Positions 24,810-32,750 of a stretch of DNA of 64,000 nucleotides are shown one piece after another. The stretch lies in NCBI RefSeq assembly GCF_010726085.1, contig NZ_AP022560.1:2356001-2420000 (forward strand). The letters run 5' to 3'. The stretch comes from Mycolicibacterium moriokaense. GTDB taxonomy: Bacteria > Actinomycetota > Actinomycetes > Mycobacteriales > Mycobacteriaceae. The notes beneath the pieces were generated by a model. That model did not search any database, was not told the DNA's origin, and saw only the letters and a list, made by a program, of their open reading frames with translations. The position numbers were made by a program, and so were the translations under genes. Position 1 is the stretch's first letter, and each line of letters opens with the position of its first letter.

Positions 24810-25655
24810 ATGACTGTGCTGACCATCAACAAGCTCACGTCCTCGGTCGGTGCCGAGGTAATCGGACTGGATTCCGACCGCCTGGTGGCCGACGACGCGA
24901 TGGGCGCTGCGGTGCTCGAAGCGCTCGAAGACAACGGCGTGCTGGTGTTTCCGCAATTGCATCTCGATCCGCAGGCTCAGGTGGAGTTCTGCCGCCGACT
25001 CGGCGAGGTCGACCACTCCTCGGATGGGCATCATCCCGTCGCGGGCATCTATCCGGTCACGCTCGACAAGTCCAAGAACGCGTCGGCGGCGTATCTGCGC
25101 GCGACGTTCGACTGGCATATCGACGGGTGCACGCCGACCAACGACGAGTACCCGCAGAAGGCCACGCTGCTGTCGGCCCGGCAGGTGGCCGAGCGTGGAG
25201 GGGAGACCGAGTTCGCGAGCAGCTACGGCGCCTACGACACGCTCACCGAGGACGAGAAGGAGCGCCTGTCGTCACTGCGCGTCGTGCACTCGCTGGAGGC
25301 GTCGCAGCGTCGCATCACGCCCGATCCGTCACCCGAGCTGCTGGCGCGGTGGCGAGCCAGGCCCACGCACGAGCATCCACTCGTCTGGACGCACCGCAAC
25401 GGCCGCCGCTCGCTGGTGCTCGGGGCCTCCGCCGATTACGTGGTCGGGATGGATCTCGAGGATGGCAGGGCGCTGCTCGCCGAGCTGCTCGACCGCGCCA
25501 CGACGGCCGAGAAGGTCTATCGCCACAGTTGGTCGGTCGGGGACACCGTCATCTGGGACAACCGCGGGGTCCTGCATCGGGCCGCTCCGTATGACCCGGA
25601 TTCACCTCGGGAAATGCTACGAACCACCGTCCTGGGCGACGAGCCCATCCAGTAG
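24810..25655 (+). CDS. TauD/TfdA-type 2-oxoglutarate-dependent dioxygenase
   Basis: A 281-residue Fe(II)/2-oxoglutarate dioxygenase. Iron triad: H103-x-D105 (DWHIDG) and H256 (NRGVLHRA); Arg271 (REMLRTT) is placed to bind 2-oxoglutarate. The LSARQVAERGGETEFASSY segment is characteristic of the TauD family. Length is normal. Last gene of the Rieske operon, 19 bases after the small partner. Likely a hydroxylation or oxidative cleavage in the same pathway; the substrate cannot be assigned. Confidence 0.92.
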   Translation: MTVLTINKLTSSVGAEVIGLDSDRLVADDAMGAAVLEALEDNGVLVFPQLHLDPQAQVEFCRRLGEVDHSSDGHHPVAGIYPVTLDKSKNASAAYLRATFDWHIDGCTPTNDEYPQKATLLSARQVAERGGETEFASSYGAYDTLTEDEKERLSSLRVVHSLEASQRRITPDPSPELLARWRARPTHEHPLVWTHRNGRRSLVLGASADYVVGMDLEDGRALLAELLDRATTAEKVYRHSWSVGDTVIWDNRGVLHRAAPYDPDSPREMLRTTVLGDEPIQ

Positions 25656-25721
25656 CGCTGAGCGGGTGCACAGCCCTCTCGTTGACGCCAACGTGCCACT
25701 ATGGAAATCTAATACCCGCAT

Positions 25722-25740
25722 ATGAGAATCACGTTCTCGT
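25722..25740. promoter_or_regulatory. Shared palindromic operator, site 1 (P450/ferredoxin unit)
   Basis: ATGAGAAT-CAC-GTTCTCGT: two 8-base half-sites of the form AYGAGAAY around a 3-base spacer. It lies 26 bases before the P450 ATG at 25767. The same arrangement occurs at 41261-41279, 54487-54505 and, weaker, 54652-54670. Confidence 0.65.
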
Positions 25741-25766
25741 ACTCACCAGAGATTACGGAGTGACGC

Positions 25767-27053
25767 ATGACGGAGGACCTCACCTCGGTCGATTTCTTCC
25801 GGGACAGTCGCCTGACGGATGACCCGTTCCCGTTCTACGAGGCGCTTCGCAACAAGTGCCCGGTCACCCGCGAGGATCACTACGGCGTGACGATGGTGAC
25901 CGGCTGGCAGGAGGCCGTCGACGTCTACAACGACGCAGAGACCTTCTCGTCCTGCATCTCGGTGACGGGCCCGTTCCCCGGGTTTCCCGTCCCCCTCGAG
26001 GGTGACGACGTCACCGAGCTGATCGAAGCGCACCGCGACGAGATTCCGTTCAGCGATCAGCTGCCGACACTCGACCCGCCGACGCATACGAATCACCGTG
26101 CGTTGCTGATGCGGCTGATCACGCCCAAGCGCCTCAAGGAGAACGAGGACGCGATGTGGCAGCTCGCCGACGACATCCTCGACGACTTCCTGGCCCCCGG
26201 TGAGGGCGAGTTCATCAAGGGCTTCGCCGGTCCGTTCACACTGCGCGTCATCGCCGACCTGCTCGGCGTGCCGGACGAGGACCGCCCCGAGCTGCTGGAG
26301 CGGCTCGCACGCGGTACGCACGGCAGCGGGCTGGGCAACGCCGAGAAGACCCTGGCCAAGACGCCGCTGGAGTACCTGTACGAGGTGTTCGCGACCTACG
26401 TCGAGGACCGGCGGGCAGAGCCGCGCGACGACGTGCTCACCGGGCTCGCAACGGCCACCTTCCCGGACGGCACGATGCCGGAGGTCGGTGACGTCGTCCG
26501 GGTGGCCACCAACGTGTTCTCCGCGGGGCAGGAAACGACGGTGCGGCTGCTGTCCACCGCGCTGAAGGTGATCGGCGACAACCCCGATATTCAGCGCAGG
26601 CTGCGCGACGACCGCAGCCTGCTGCCGAACTTCATCGAGGAGTGCCTGCGCATCGAGAGTCCGGTCAAGGGCGACTTCCGGTTGTCGCGGGTGCCGACGA
26701 CTGTCGGCGATCAGGAGATCGGCGCGGGGTGCACGCTGATGGTGATCAACGGTGCAGCCAACCGCGACCCTCGCCGGTTCGAGGATCCCGACACGTTCGA
26801 CCCCGAACGCAAGAACGCGCGCCAGCATCTGGCGTTCGGCAGGGGAATCCACAGCTGCCCCGGCGCTCCGTTGGCTCGCGCGGAGACCAGGGTCGGTCTC
26901 GAGCGTCTCCTCGATCGCACGACCGACATCCGCATCAGCGAGGCGCACCACGGACCCGCGAGTAACCGCAACTACCAATACATTCCGACATATATCCTGC
27001 GCGGGCTGACGGAACTGCATCTGGAATTCGATCTCGCCGAGGACCAGCCATGA
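25767..27053 (+). CDS. Cytochrome P450 with adjacent ferredoxin
   Basis: A 428-residue P450: I-helix SAGQETTVRLL, ExxR as EECLR, haem loop FGRGIHSCPG with the ligand Cys near 364. Paralogue of the P450 at 585. GGAG precedes the ATG. Its last codon overlaps the ferredoxin start (ATGA), so oxygenase and electron donor are co-translated. The palindromic site 26 bases upstream points to control with the FadE and mce-linked units. Substrate unknown; hydroxylation of a hydrophobic compound is likely. Confidence 0.93.
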   Translation: MTEDLTSVDFFRDSRLTDDPFPFYEALRNKCPVTREDHYGVTMVTGWQEAVDVYNDAETFSSCISVTGPFPGFPVPLEGDDVTELIEAHRDEIPFSDQLPTLDPPTHTNHRALLMRLITPKRLKENEDAMWQLADDILDDFLAPGEGEFIKGFAGPFTLRVIADLLGVPDEDRPELLERLARGTHGSGLGNAEKTLAKTPLEYLYEVFATYVEDRRAEPRDDVLTGLATATFPDGTMPEVGDVVRVATNVFSAGQETTVRLLSTALKVIGDNPDIQRRLRDDRSLLPNFIEECLRIESPVKGDFRLSRVPTTVGDQEIGAGCTLMVINGAANRDPRRFEDPDTFDPERKNARQHLAFGRGIHSCPGAPLARAETRVGLERLLDRTTDIRISEAHHGPASNRNYQYIPTYILRGLTELHLEFDLAEDQP

Positions 27054-27244
27054 GGGTCACCGTCGACGAGGACCGCTGCGCCGGCCACGGCATGTGCCTG
27101 ACGCTGTGCCCGGAGGTCTTCCAAATGACCGACGACGGTTGGGCGGTCGCGGACCCGTCCGAGGTGCCCGCGGGTCTCGAGAGCGCGGCCAAGGACGCCA
27201 TCGCCAACTGCCCGGAACAAGCCATCTCTGAAATCGACGGATAA
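27050..27244 (+). CDS. 3Fe-4S ferredoxin (P450 partner)
   Basis: A 64-residue ferredoxin: C10-AGHGM-C16 and C54-P. The middle position of CxxXxxC is His13, where 4Fe-4S ferredoxins have Cys, as in many mycobacterial P450-linked ferredoxins that carry a 3Fe-4S cluster. Its start overlaps the P450 stop; it is almost certainly that enzyme's electron donor. Confidence 0.92.
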   Translation: MRVTVDEDRCAGHGMCLTLCPEVFQMTDDGWAVADPSEVPAGLESAAKDAIANCPEQAISEIDG

Positions 27245-27258
27245 TCAAGGAGAATCGA

Positions 27259-27546
27259 ATGCCCAAGGCGTACATCCTCATCACGGAGGACGTCAAAGAT
27301 CCGGCCGGGATGGCGGAATACGGCAAGCTGGCGAGCCAGACGATGGGCAGCGCCGCGCTGCTGTCGTTCGACACGAACGCCGAGGTGATCGAGGGCCAGT
27401 GGCACGGTACGCAGACCGTTCTCCTGGAGTTCGAGTCGGAAGAGGCGGCCAAGGAGTGGTACTACTCCGACGCCTATCAGGAGGCGCTCAAGTTGCGTCA
27501 GGCCGCCGCCGACTGCAACGGCGTCATCCTGCACGGCCTGGGCTGA
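27259..27546 (+). CDS. DUF1330-family protein
   Basis: A 95-residue protein matching the DUF1330 family: KAYILITEDVKDPAGMAEYG, then GQWHGTQTVLLEFESEEAAKEWYYSDAYQEALKLR. These are small dimeric ferredoxin-like alpha/beta proteins of unknown role, often found beside catabolic genes. AAGGAG precedes the ATG. It ends the P450/ferredoxin operon and is followed by a strong bidirectional terminator. Confidence 0.9.
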   Translation: MPKAYILITEDVKDPAGMAEYGKLASQTMGSAALLSFDTNAEVIEGQWHGTQTVLLEFESEEAAKEWYYSDAYQEALKLRQAAADCNGVILHGLG

Positions 27547-27566
27547 TCTTCCGCGCACGAATCCCC

Positions 27567-27626
27567 GCGAGCAGACGTGAAAACCCCCATTTTGGCGGAA
27601 ATTTGGGGGTTTTTGCGTCTGCTCGC
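27567..27626. terminator. Strong bidirectional terminator
   Basis: Outer stem GCGAGCAGACG (27567-27577) with CGTCTGCTCGC (27616-27626). Inner stem AAAACCCCC (27580-27588) with GGGGGTTTT (27605-27613), followed by T on the + strand and flanked by A/T runs on both strands. It lies between the convergent DUF1330 and hydrolase genes. Confidence 0.88.
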
Positions 27627-27650
27627 CGAGGAAGCTAGTGCCGAGGAAGG

Positions 27651-28409
27651 TTAGTTCGGCACCAGCGGGCCGGTCGGCACCGTCATGGTGGCGTGGACCA
27701 GTAACTCCGCCAGCTCCTCGGGCCTGCTGAGGAACGGCGAGTGTGACGTGTCGATCGTCAACTGCTCGACGCCGAGTCGGCGCGTAACGGAGTCGGCCAG
27801 CCATTGCGGCATCGACTGATCCTGAAGGCAGCGGATGAAGCTGCGGGGGAGGTCTGCCGCCCAGAAGTTCGGCACCGACACCGGGGTGACGGTGGTGTCG
27901 CCGAAGCGTTCGGGGCCTAGGCGTTCGAACGCCCAGCGGGCGGTGGCCTCGTCGCAGTCGTGGTAGAAGTACTTCCACGCGCCCTCGAAGTCGGCGAACC
28001 ACATCGCGCCGTCATCGTCGAACTTCAAGTAGCCCAACATCTCTCCGACATCGGCTTCGAACTCGCCGTCCTCGGCGTCGCGCATCGCCATGGCCTCGGG
28101 GTAGGTACGGCCTTCACGTGGTAGGGCCGCGGCCAGGTAGATGATGTGGCTGACCAGTTCAGGTACGGCGTCGGCAGCCAAGGTGGCGTCGAATCCGCCG
28201 CCGGAGTGTCCGACGAGGACGTCACCGGCCTGTAGCGCTGAGACGATGGCGTCGCGACGGTTCGCCAGCGTCGACTCGTGGTCGACCAACGCGCCGTGGC
28301 CGGGCAGGTCGACGGCTACGCCGACGTGTCCGAGCGCTTCCAGTTCCGCGATCGTCCGTTCCCAGCACCAGGCGGCGTGAAATCCGCCGTGCACGAACAC
28401 GAATCGCAT
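27651..28409 (-). CDS. Alpha/beta-fold hydrolase
   Basis: A 252-residue alpha/beta hydrolase resembling plant-type esterases (HNL/methylesterase group): FVHGGFHAAWCW at the N-terminus (oxyanion region), nucleophile Ser69 in VGHSGGG, catalytic His223 in DTSHSPFLS. No signal peptide, so cytoplasmic. It follows the P450 at 28416 with a six-base gap and ends the long - strand operon. Ester or lactone hydrolysis, or C-C cleavage, would be consistent. Confidence 0.88.
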   Translation of the reverse strand: MRFVFVHGGFHAAWCWERTIAELEALGHVGVAVDLPGHGALVDHESTLANRRDAIVSALQAGDVLVGHSGGGFDATLAADAVPELVSHIIYLAAALPREGRTYPEAMAMRDAEDGEFEADVGEMLGYLKFDDDGAMWFADFEGAWKYFYHDCDEATARWAFERLGPERFGDTTVTPVSVPNFWAADLPRSFIRCLQDQSMPQWLADSVTRRLGVEQLTIDTSHSPFLSRPEELAELLVHATMTVPTGPLVPN

Positions 28410-28415
28410 CGGGCG

Positions 28416-29621
28416 CTAGTCCAGCACCCGGACCGGAACATGCGACCAGCCGGCGACGTTCTGCGCGGCCACCCGCTCGCACTCGTCGAAGAACACCTCG
28501 TAGCGCGGCATGAAGTCGAGCAGCCGTTCGAGCGCTATCGCGCTCTCCATGCGGGCCAGCGCCGCACCCAGGCAGCTGTGCACCCCGTACCCGAACCCGA
28601 GGTTCTGCGCCTCGGTGCGGTCGCGGTCGATGTCGAAGGTGTCGGCATCCGTGAACGCATCGGGGTCCCGGTTGGCCGACCCGGTGAGCAGGAACACGGG
28701 TTTGCCCTCGGGGATCGTGACACCGTGCAGCTCGATCTCTTTCATCGAGCGGCGGACGTTGTACTGATTGGGCGCCTCGTACCGAAGCAGCTCCTCGACC
28801 GCGGCAGGGATCTTGCTGCGGTCGTCGAGCAGCTTCTGCCACTGGTCGGGGAAGCGTGCGAAGGTGACCGCCGCGTTGCCGATCAACTTGGTGACGGTCT
28901 CTGCGCCTGCGCCGCCCAACAGCGTTGCGAATCCGGCGATTTCGAAGTCGTCGAGCGACTGCTTCTCGCCATCTTCGCGCTCGATCTCGGCGGCGATCAA
29001 CCTGCTGAACATGTCGTCGCGTGGTTCGGCTCGGCGCTGCTGAATGACGTTGTAGTACAGCCCCATCAGTTCGCCGACCGCCTGCATGCCTTCCTCGGAC
29101 ATGTCGATCTGCCCGGGCTCGCGACGCAGCGTGGTGTCGACCCATTCGCCGACCTGCTGGCGGTACTCCTCAGGGACGCCGAGCATCTGCGTGATGACCT
29201 GAACCGGAAAGAGCGCGGAGAAGTCCTGTACGACGTCGAAGCGCTGCGGGTTGACGCGCGAGAAGTACCGATCGATGGTCTCGGTGACCATGGGGCGCAA
29301 GGCCTCGATGGCCCGCGGCGTGAAAACCTTGTTGACCAGGCTGCGCATCTGTCGATGCTCCGGCGGGTCCATGACGATGATCATCTTCGCCATCATCGGC
29401 TCATCGGAGCGCACGGTCGAAAGGTCCAAACCGTAAGCAGACGAATAGGTTTCGTAATCCTTGTAGGCCGCGGCGACGTCCTCATGCCGGGACAGGGCGT
29501 AAAAGTCGTATTCTTCGTTGTAGTAGACCGGCGCCTCCTCGCGAAGGCGCCGATAGATCTCCCACGGTCCGTTGAAGAACTCTTCGGAGAACGGATCGAA
29601 GACGACCTTGGCAGCGGTCAT
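28416..29621 (-). CDS. Cytochrome P450 (tandem pair, second gene)
   Basis: A 401-residue P450: I-helix GGAGAETVTKLI, ExxR as EELLR, haem loop FGYGVHSCLG with Cys near 350. ATG 29621 overlaps the ferredoxin stop (ATGA); an upstream in-frame start lies inside the ferredoxin gene. It is a close paralogue of the P450 at 29830, with near-identical blocks (EAP-YY-E, MDPPEHR-MRSL, RVLD/RVLK end). The ferredoxin lies between them, so both P450s may share it. Confidence 0.93.
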   Translation of the reverse strand: MTAAKVVFDPFSEEFFNGPWEIYRRLREEAPVYYNEEYDFYALSRHEDVAAAYKDYETYSSAYGLDLSTVRSDEPMMAKMIIVMDPPEHRQMRSLVNKVFTPRAIEALRPMVTETIDRYFSRVNPQRFDVVQDFSALFPVQVITQMLGVPEEYRQQVGEWVDTTLRREPGQIDMSEEGMQAVGELMGLYYNVIQQRRAEPRDDMFSRLIAAEIEREDGEKQSLDDFEIAGFATLLGGAGAETVTKLIGNAAVTFARFPDQWQKLLDDRSKIPAAVEELLRYEAPNQYNVRRSMKEIELHGVTIPEGKPVFLLTGSANRDPDAFTDADTFDIDRDRTEAQNLGFGYGVHSCLGAALARMESAIALERLLDFMPRYEVFFDECERVAAQNVAGWSHVPVRVLD

Positions 29622-29818
29622 TCGTCTTTGATGAAGATCGCCTGCCGAGGGCACTGCCGCACGGCTTCCTTCACCTGCTGCTCGTTCTCGGGAGTCACCT
29701 CGTCCTGCAGGACGTGCAGATAATCCTCGTCATCCAGATCGAAGACCTCGGGGATGATGCCCATGCACACCCCGTTGCTCTCACACAGACCGAAATCAAC
29801 CTCGATTTTCTGTGCCAT
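29618..29818 (-). CDS. 3Fe-4S ferredoxin between two P450s
   Basis: A 66-residue ferredoxin: C12-ESNGV-C18 and C56-P; the variable cluster position is Asn15. AGGGGG at 29825-29830 favours the ATG at 29818 over the in-frame ATG at 29824. It lies in a P450/ferredoxin/P450 arrangement with a coupled downstream start, so it probably serves both enzymes. Confidence 0.9.
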   Translation of the reverse strand: MAQKIEVDFGLCESNGVCMGIIPEVFDLDDEDYLHVLQDEVTPENEQQVKEAVRQCPRQAIFIKDE

Positions 29819-29829
29819 GCGCATCCCCC

Positions 29830-31032
29830 TTACTTGAGCACCCGTACCGGCACGTTGTGGTAACCGGCGACGTTCTGCATGGTGACGCGGTGCAGTCCGC
29901 TGAAGTCGACCTCGTAGCGCGGCATGAAGTCGATCAGATGCTCGAGCGCAATGGTGCTTTCCAGCCGGGCCAACGCCGCGCCGAGGCAGCTGTGGATGCC
30001 GTAGCCGAGGCCCATGTGCGGCGACTGGGTCCGGTCTCGGGTGATGTCGAATTCATCGGCGCGGTCGTACGCGCGCGGATCACGGTTGGCCGCGGCCTTC
30101 ATGATGAAGACCGGCTTGCCCGCCGGGATCGTGCCGCTGGGCAGTACGGCTTCCTTCAACGTGAAACGCACGTTGTACTGCACCGGTCCGACATAGCGCA
30201 GCAACTCTTCCACCGCGTCTGGAACCTTGCTCCGGTCATCGAGCAGCAGCTGCCACTGGTCGGGATGTTTGGCGAACTCGACCACCGCGCTGCCGATCAA
30301 CTTGGTGACTGTCTCGGCGCCAGCTCCGCCGAGCAGCGCGCAGAAACCGGTGATCTCGATGTCGTCGAGCTTGCGCATTTCGCCGTTTTCACCGGGGATC
30401 TCCGCTGCGATCAGCCGGCTGATCATGTCGTCCTGCGGGTTCTGGCGTCGCTCCTGGACCAGGCTGTAGTAGTACATGCCCGAGTCGATGTTGGCCTGCA
30501 TGTTCTTTTCGGACAACTCGATCTGACCGGGCTGCCGCTCGAGGCTGGTGTCGATCCAGTGCCGCACCTGCTGGCGGAATTCCTCGGGCACACCGGCCAT
30601 CCGGGTGATCACCTCGACCGGGAACGGCCCCGAGAAATCCTGCACGACGTCGAAGCCGTCGGGGTTGCACTGCGACAGGTAGTGCTCGACGACCTCGATG
30701 ACGGTTTCGCGCTGCGACTGGATGGCGCGCGGGGTGAAGGCCTTGTTCAGCAGGCTGCGCATATGCCGGTGCTCAGGCGGATCCATGAAGATGATCGACT
30801 TCTGCGGCGGCTCACCGGAGCGAACCATGGCGAGGTCGCAACCGCGGGAGGACGAGAACGCGTCGGTGTCCTTGAGCGCGGCAGCGACGTCCTCATGCCG
30901 GGTGATCGCGTAGAAGTCCTCTTGCTCGTCGTAGTAGATCGGAGCTTCTTCCTGCATCCGCTTGTAGATGTCGTACGGATTCTCGAAATACTCCTGCGAT
31001 ACCGGGCTGAACACCAATTTGGGCTTGGTCAT
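29830..31032 (-). CDS. Cytochrome P450 (tandem pair, first gene)
   Basis: A 400-residue P450: I-helix GGAGAETVTKLI, ExxR EELLR, haem loop LGYGIHSCLG with Cys near 349. ATG 31032 has AGAGGAG upstream, which decides it over the longer frame to 31110. Paralogue of the neighbouring P450 at 28416, probably a tandem duplication around the ferredoxin. A 111-base gap separates it from the dehydrogenase gene upstream, with a GCATA-G-TATGC palindrome, so it may have its own promoter. Confidence 0.93.
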   Translation of the reverse strand: MTKPKLVFSPVSQEYFENPYDIYKRMQEEAPIYYDEQEDFYAITRHEDVAAALKDTDAFSSSRGCDLAMVRSGEPPQKSIIFMDPPEHRHMRSLLNKAFTPRAIQSQRETVIEVVEHYLSQCNPDGFDVVQDFSGPFPVEVITRMAGVPEEFRQQVRHWIDTSLERQPGQIELSEKNMQANIDSGMYYYSLVQERRQNPQDDMISRLIAAEIPGENGEMRKLDDIEITGFCALLGGAGAETVTKLIGSAVVEFAKHPDQWQLLLDDRSKVPDAVEELLRYVGPVQYNVRFTLKEAVLPSGTIPAGKPVFIMKAAANRDPRAYDRADEFDITRDRTQSPHMGLGYGIHSCLGAALARLESTIALEHLIDFMPRYEVDFSGLHRVTMQNVAGYHNVPVRVLK

Positions 31033-31094
31033 TGTCTCCTCTTTCGCCGCGGGCTGGCGTCGGCTTCCTTTACGCGAGGCTGCATTTGTGTAAC

Positions 31095-31121
31095 GCATAG
31101 TATGCCTCACGGCAAGGCCTT
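31095..31121. promoter_or_regulatory. Palindromes upstream of tandem P450s
   Basis: GCATA-G-TATGC (31095-31105) and AAGGCCTT (31114-31121) lie in the 111-base gap before the P450 start at 31032 (reading leftward). They are candidate operators for an internal promoter. They do not match the AYGAGAAY site seen elsewhere. Confidence 0.4.
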
Positions 31122-31143
31122 AGGTAAACGGATCGGCGCCGTT

Positions 31144-31935
31144 TCATGACTGAATTCCTGCGTCGATGACGTCGTCGAGCAGGCCGAGCGCCTCGCCCAG
31201 TTCCGCGGCGATCTTGCGCACGACCTCGACGTCCTTACCGATGAACTCACTTGTCCGCTCGACGAACGTGTCGACCGAACCACCTGCGGCGACGAAGCCC
31301 GCGACCGTGCTCGCCCCGCTGCCGTGGGTGATGGCCTCGAGCAGCTCGGCCTCGCCCACGCCGAAACGGTCGCCCAGGGCGACCGCCTCCCGCAGCAGTC
31401 CGATCTGGGCGGCGAACAGCGCGTTGTTGGTCAGCTTCACGGCCTGCCCCGCGCCGAGCGGCCCGACGTGCAGGATCGGGTCGCCGTAGGCGGCGAGCAC
31501 CGGCCGGACACGTGCGACGGCGTCATCGGGACCGCCGACGAACAATGTGAGCGCACCGGCGGCAATGTTGTGCGGTCCACCGCTGACCGGCGCATCGAGG
31601 ACGTCGATGTTGGGGGAATGGGCTGCGACCGTCTGGACGGTGCGCGGACTTCCGGTCGTGTGAACGACGAGTGTGGAGCCGGGGGACATCGCGGCGAGCA
31701 CGCCGGGGGAGCACACCTGCGCCACCTGCTCGTCGGTGAAGACGCAGACGATGAGGACGTCCGCGTCCCTGGCGATGTCGTGAAGTCCCGCGACCGGCTG
31801 TGCGCCGAGCTCAGCGACGGCTCGGCGCTTTTCGTCCGTCCTGCCCAGTGCGCGGACCTCGTGGCCGGCCTCGACGAGACGGGAGACCATCGGCCCGCCC
31901 ATCCGGCCTGCGCCGACGAATCCGACTCGGGTCAT
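31144..31935 (-). CDS. Beta-hydroxyacid dehydrogenase, 3-hydroxyisobutyrate type (copy 1)
   Basis: A 263-residue NAD(P)-dependent beta-hydroxyacid dehydrogenase: VGFVGAGRMGG (dinucleotide binding, 7-14), DAPVSGG substrate loop (114-120), catalytic Lys167 in GQAVKLTNN. ATG overlaps the stop of the paralogous gene upstream (ATGA). Two members in tandem suggest oxidation of two related hydroxy-acids or -thioesters, or a heteromer. Members act on 3-hydroxyisobutyrate, tartronate semialdehyde and similar compounds. Confidence 0.9.
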   Translation of the reverse strand: MTRVGFVGAGRMGGPMVSRLVEAGHEVRALGRTDEKRRAVAELGAQPVAGLHDIARDADVLIVCVFTDEQVAQVCSPGVLAAMSPGSTLVVHTTGSPRTVQTVAAHSPNIDVLDAPVSGGPHNIAAGALTLFVGGPDDAVARVRPVLAAYGDPILHVGPLGAGQAVKLTNNALFAAQIGLLREAVALGDRFGVGEAELLEAITHGSGASTVAGFVAAGGSVDTFVERTSEFIGKDVEVVRKIAAELGEALGLLDDVIDAGIQS

Positions 31936-32750
31936 CGCGGGTGGTCCATGGATTTCAGCGCGGTGTCGGCCGCGGTGAACACGGCACCCTCCGGTGCCGA
32001 AGCGCTGGCGGCGATGGTCGCCGCGTGGCGAACGTCCTTCTGCAGCAGCGCACCTGCGATTGGTGCGAGACCCTCGACGGTGCCGCCGAATACGGCGATG
32101 CTGCCCAGTGCCTTGCTGGTGGCCGAACCGCCGTTGAGCACCTCTGCGAGCCGCACCCTCGGGATGCCAAGGGCTTCACCGAGATCCAGTGTGCTCAGGG
32201 CGCTGCCCAGGTTGGCGGTGAAGAGCAGATTGTTCAGGATCTTCGTGACCTGCCCGCTGCCGAGCGGACCCAGGTGGACGATCGGATCGGCATAGGTCGC
32301 GAACACCGGGCGGCACCGCTCCGCGATCTCCTCGTCGCCGCCGATCATGACCAGCAGCTTGCCCTCCTCGACAGCGGGTCCACCGCCGCTCACCGGAGCG
32401 TCGATCACCGAAACACCCTGCGCGGCAGCCTTCTCGGCGATCTCCCTACAAGTGTCGGGATGCACCGTGCTGTGAATGGCGACGATCCCGCCGGGCGCCA
32501 GGCCGGCGAGCACACCGGTTTCGCCGTAGAGCACCTCGCGCACGTCATCGTCGCCGACCACACACAGGCAGACCAGGTCGCTGGCAGCACCCAGTTCGGC
32601 GGGCGAACCCGCGGTCTTCGCCGCGGTGTCGGCATACGGTTCGAGGCTGGCCGCCCGGCGCGCCCACAGCGTCGTCTCGAATCCGCCTTCCACGATCTTG
32701 CGTGCCATCGGACCGCCCTGGCTGCCCAATCCGATGAATCCGACGCGCAT
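31932..32750 (-). CDS. Beta-hydroxyacid dehydrogenase, 3-hydroxyisobutyrate type (copy 2)
   Basis: A 272-residue paralogue of the next gene: FIGLGSQGG, DAPVSGGG (117-124), catalytic Lys170 in GQVTKILNN. ATG 32750 overlaps the hydrolase stop by one base (TGATG). Its frame extends upstream to 32954, but that part lies in the hydrolase gene. The role is as for copy 1: oxidation of a beta-hydroxy group, here probably in ring or side-chain breakdown. Confidence 0.9.
   Translation of the reverse strand: MRVGFIGLGSQGGPMARKIVEGGFETTLWARRAASLEPYADTAAKTAGSPAELGAASDLVCLCVVGDDDVREVLYGETGVLAGLAPGGIVAIHSTVHPDTCREIAEKAAAQGVSVIDAPVSGGGPAVEEGKLLVMIGGDEEIAERCRPVFATYADPIVHLGPLGSGQVTKILNNLLFTANLGSALSTLDLGEALGIPRVRLAEVLNGGSATSKALGSIAVFGGTVEGLAPIAGALLQKDVRHAATIAASASAPEGAVFTAADTALKSMDHPR

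Noticed and set aside
25722..25740. KstR cholesterol-regulon site
   Set aside because: The AGAAY/RTTCT core is similar, but the half-sites are one base further apart than in the KstR consensus as I know it, so another regulator is more likely.
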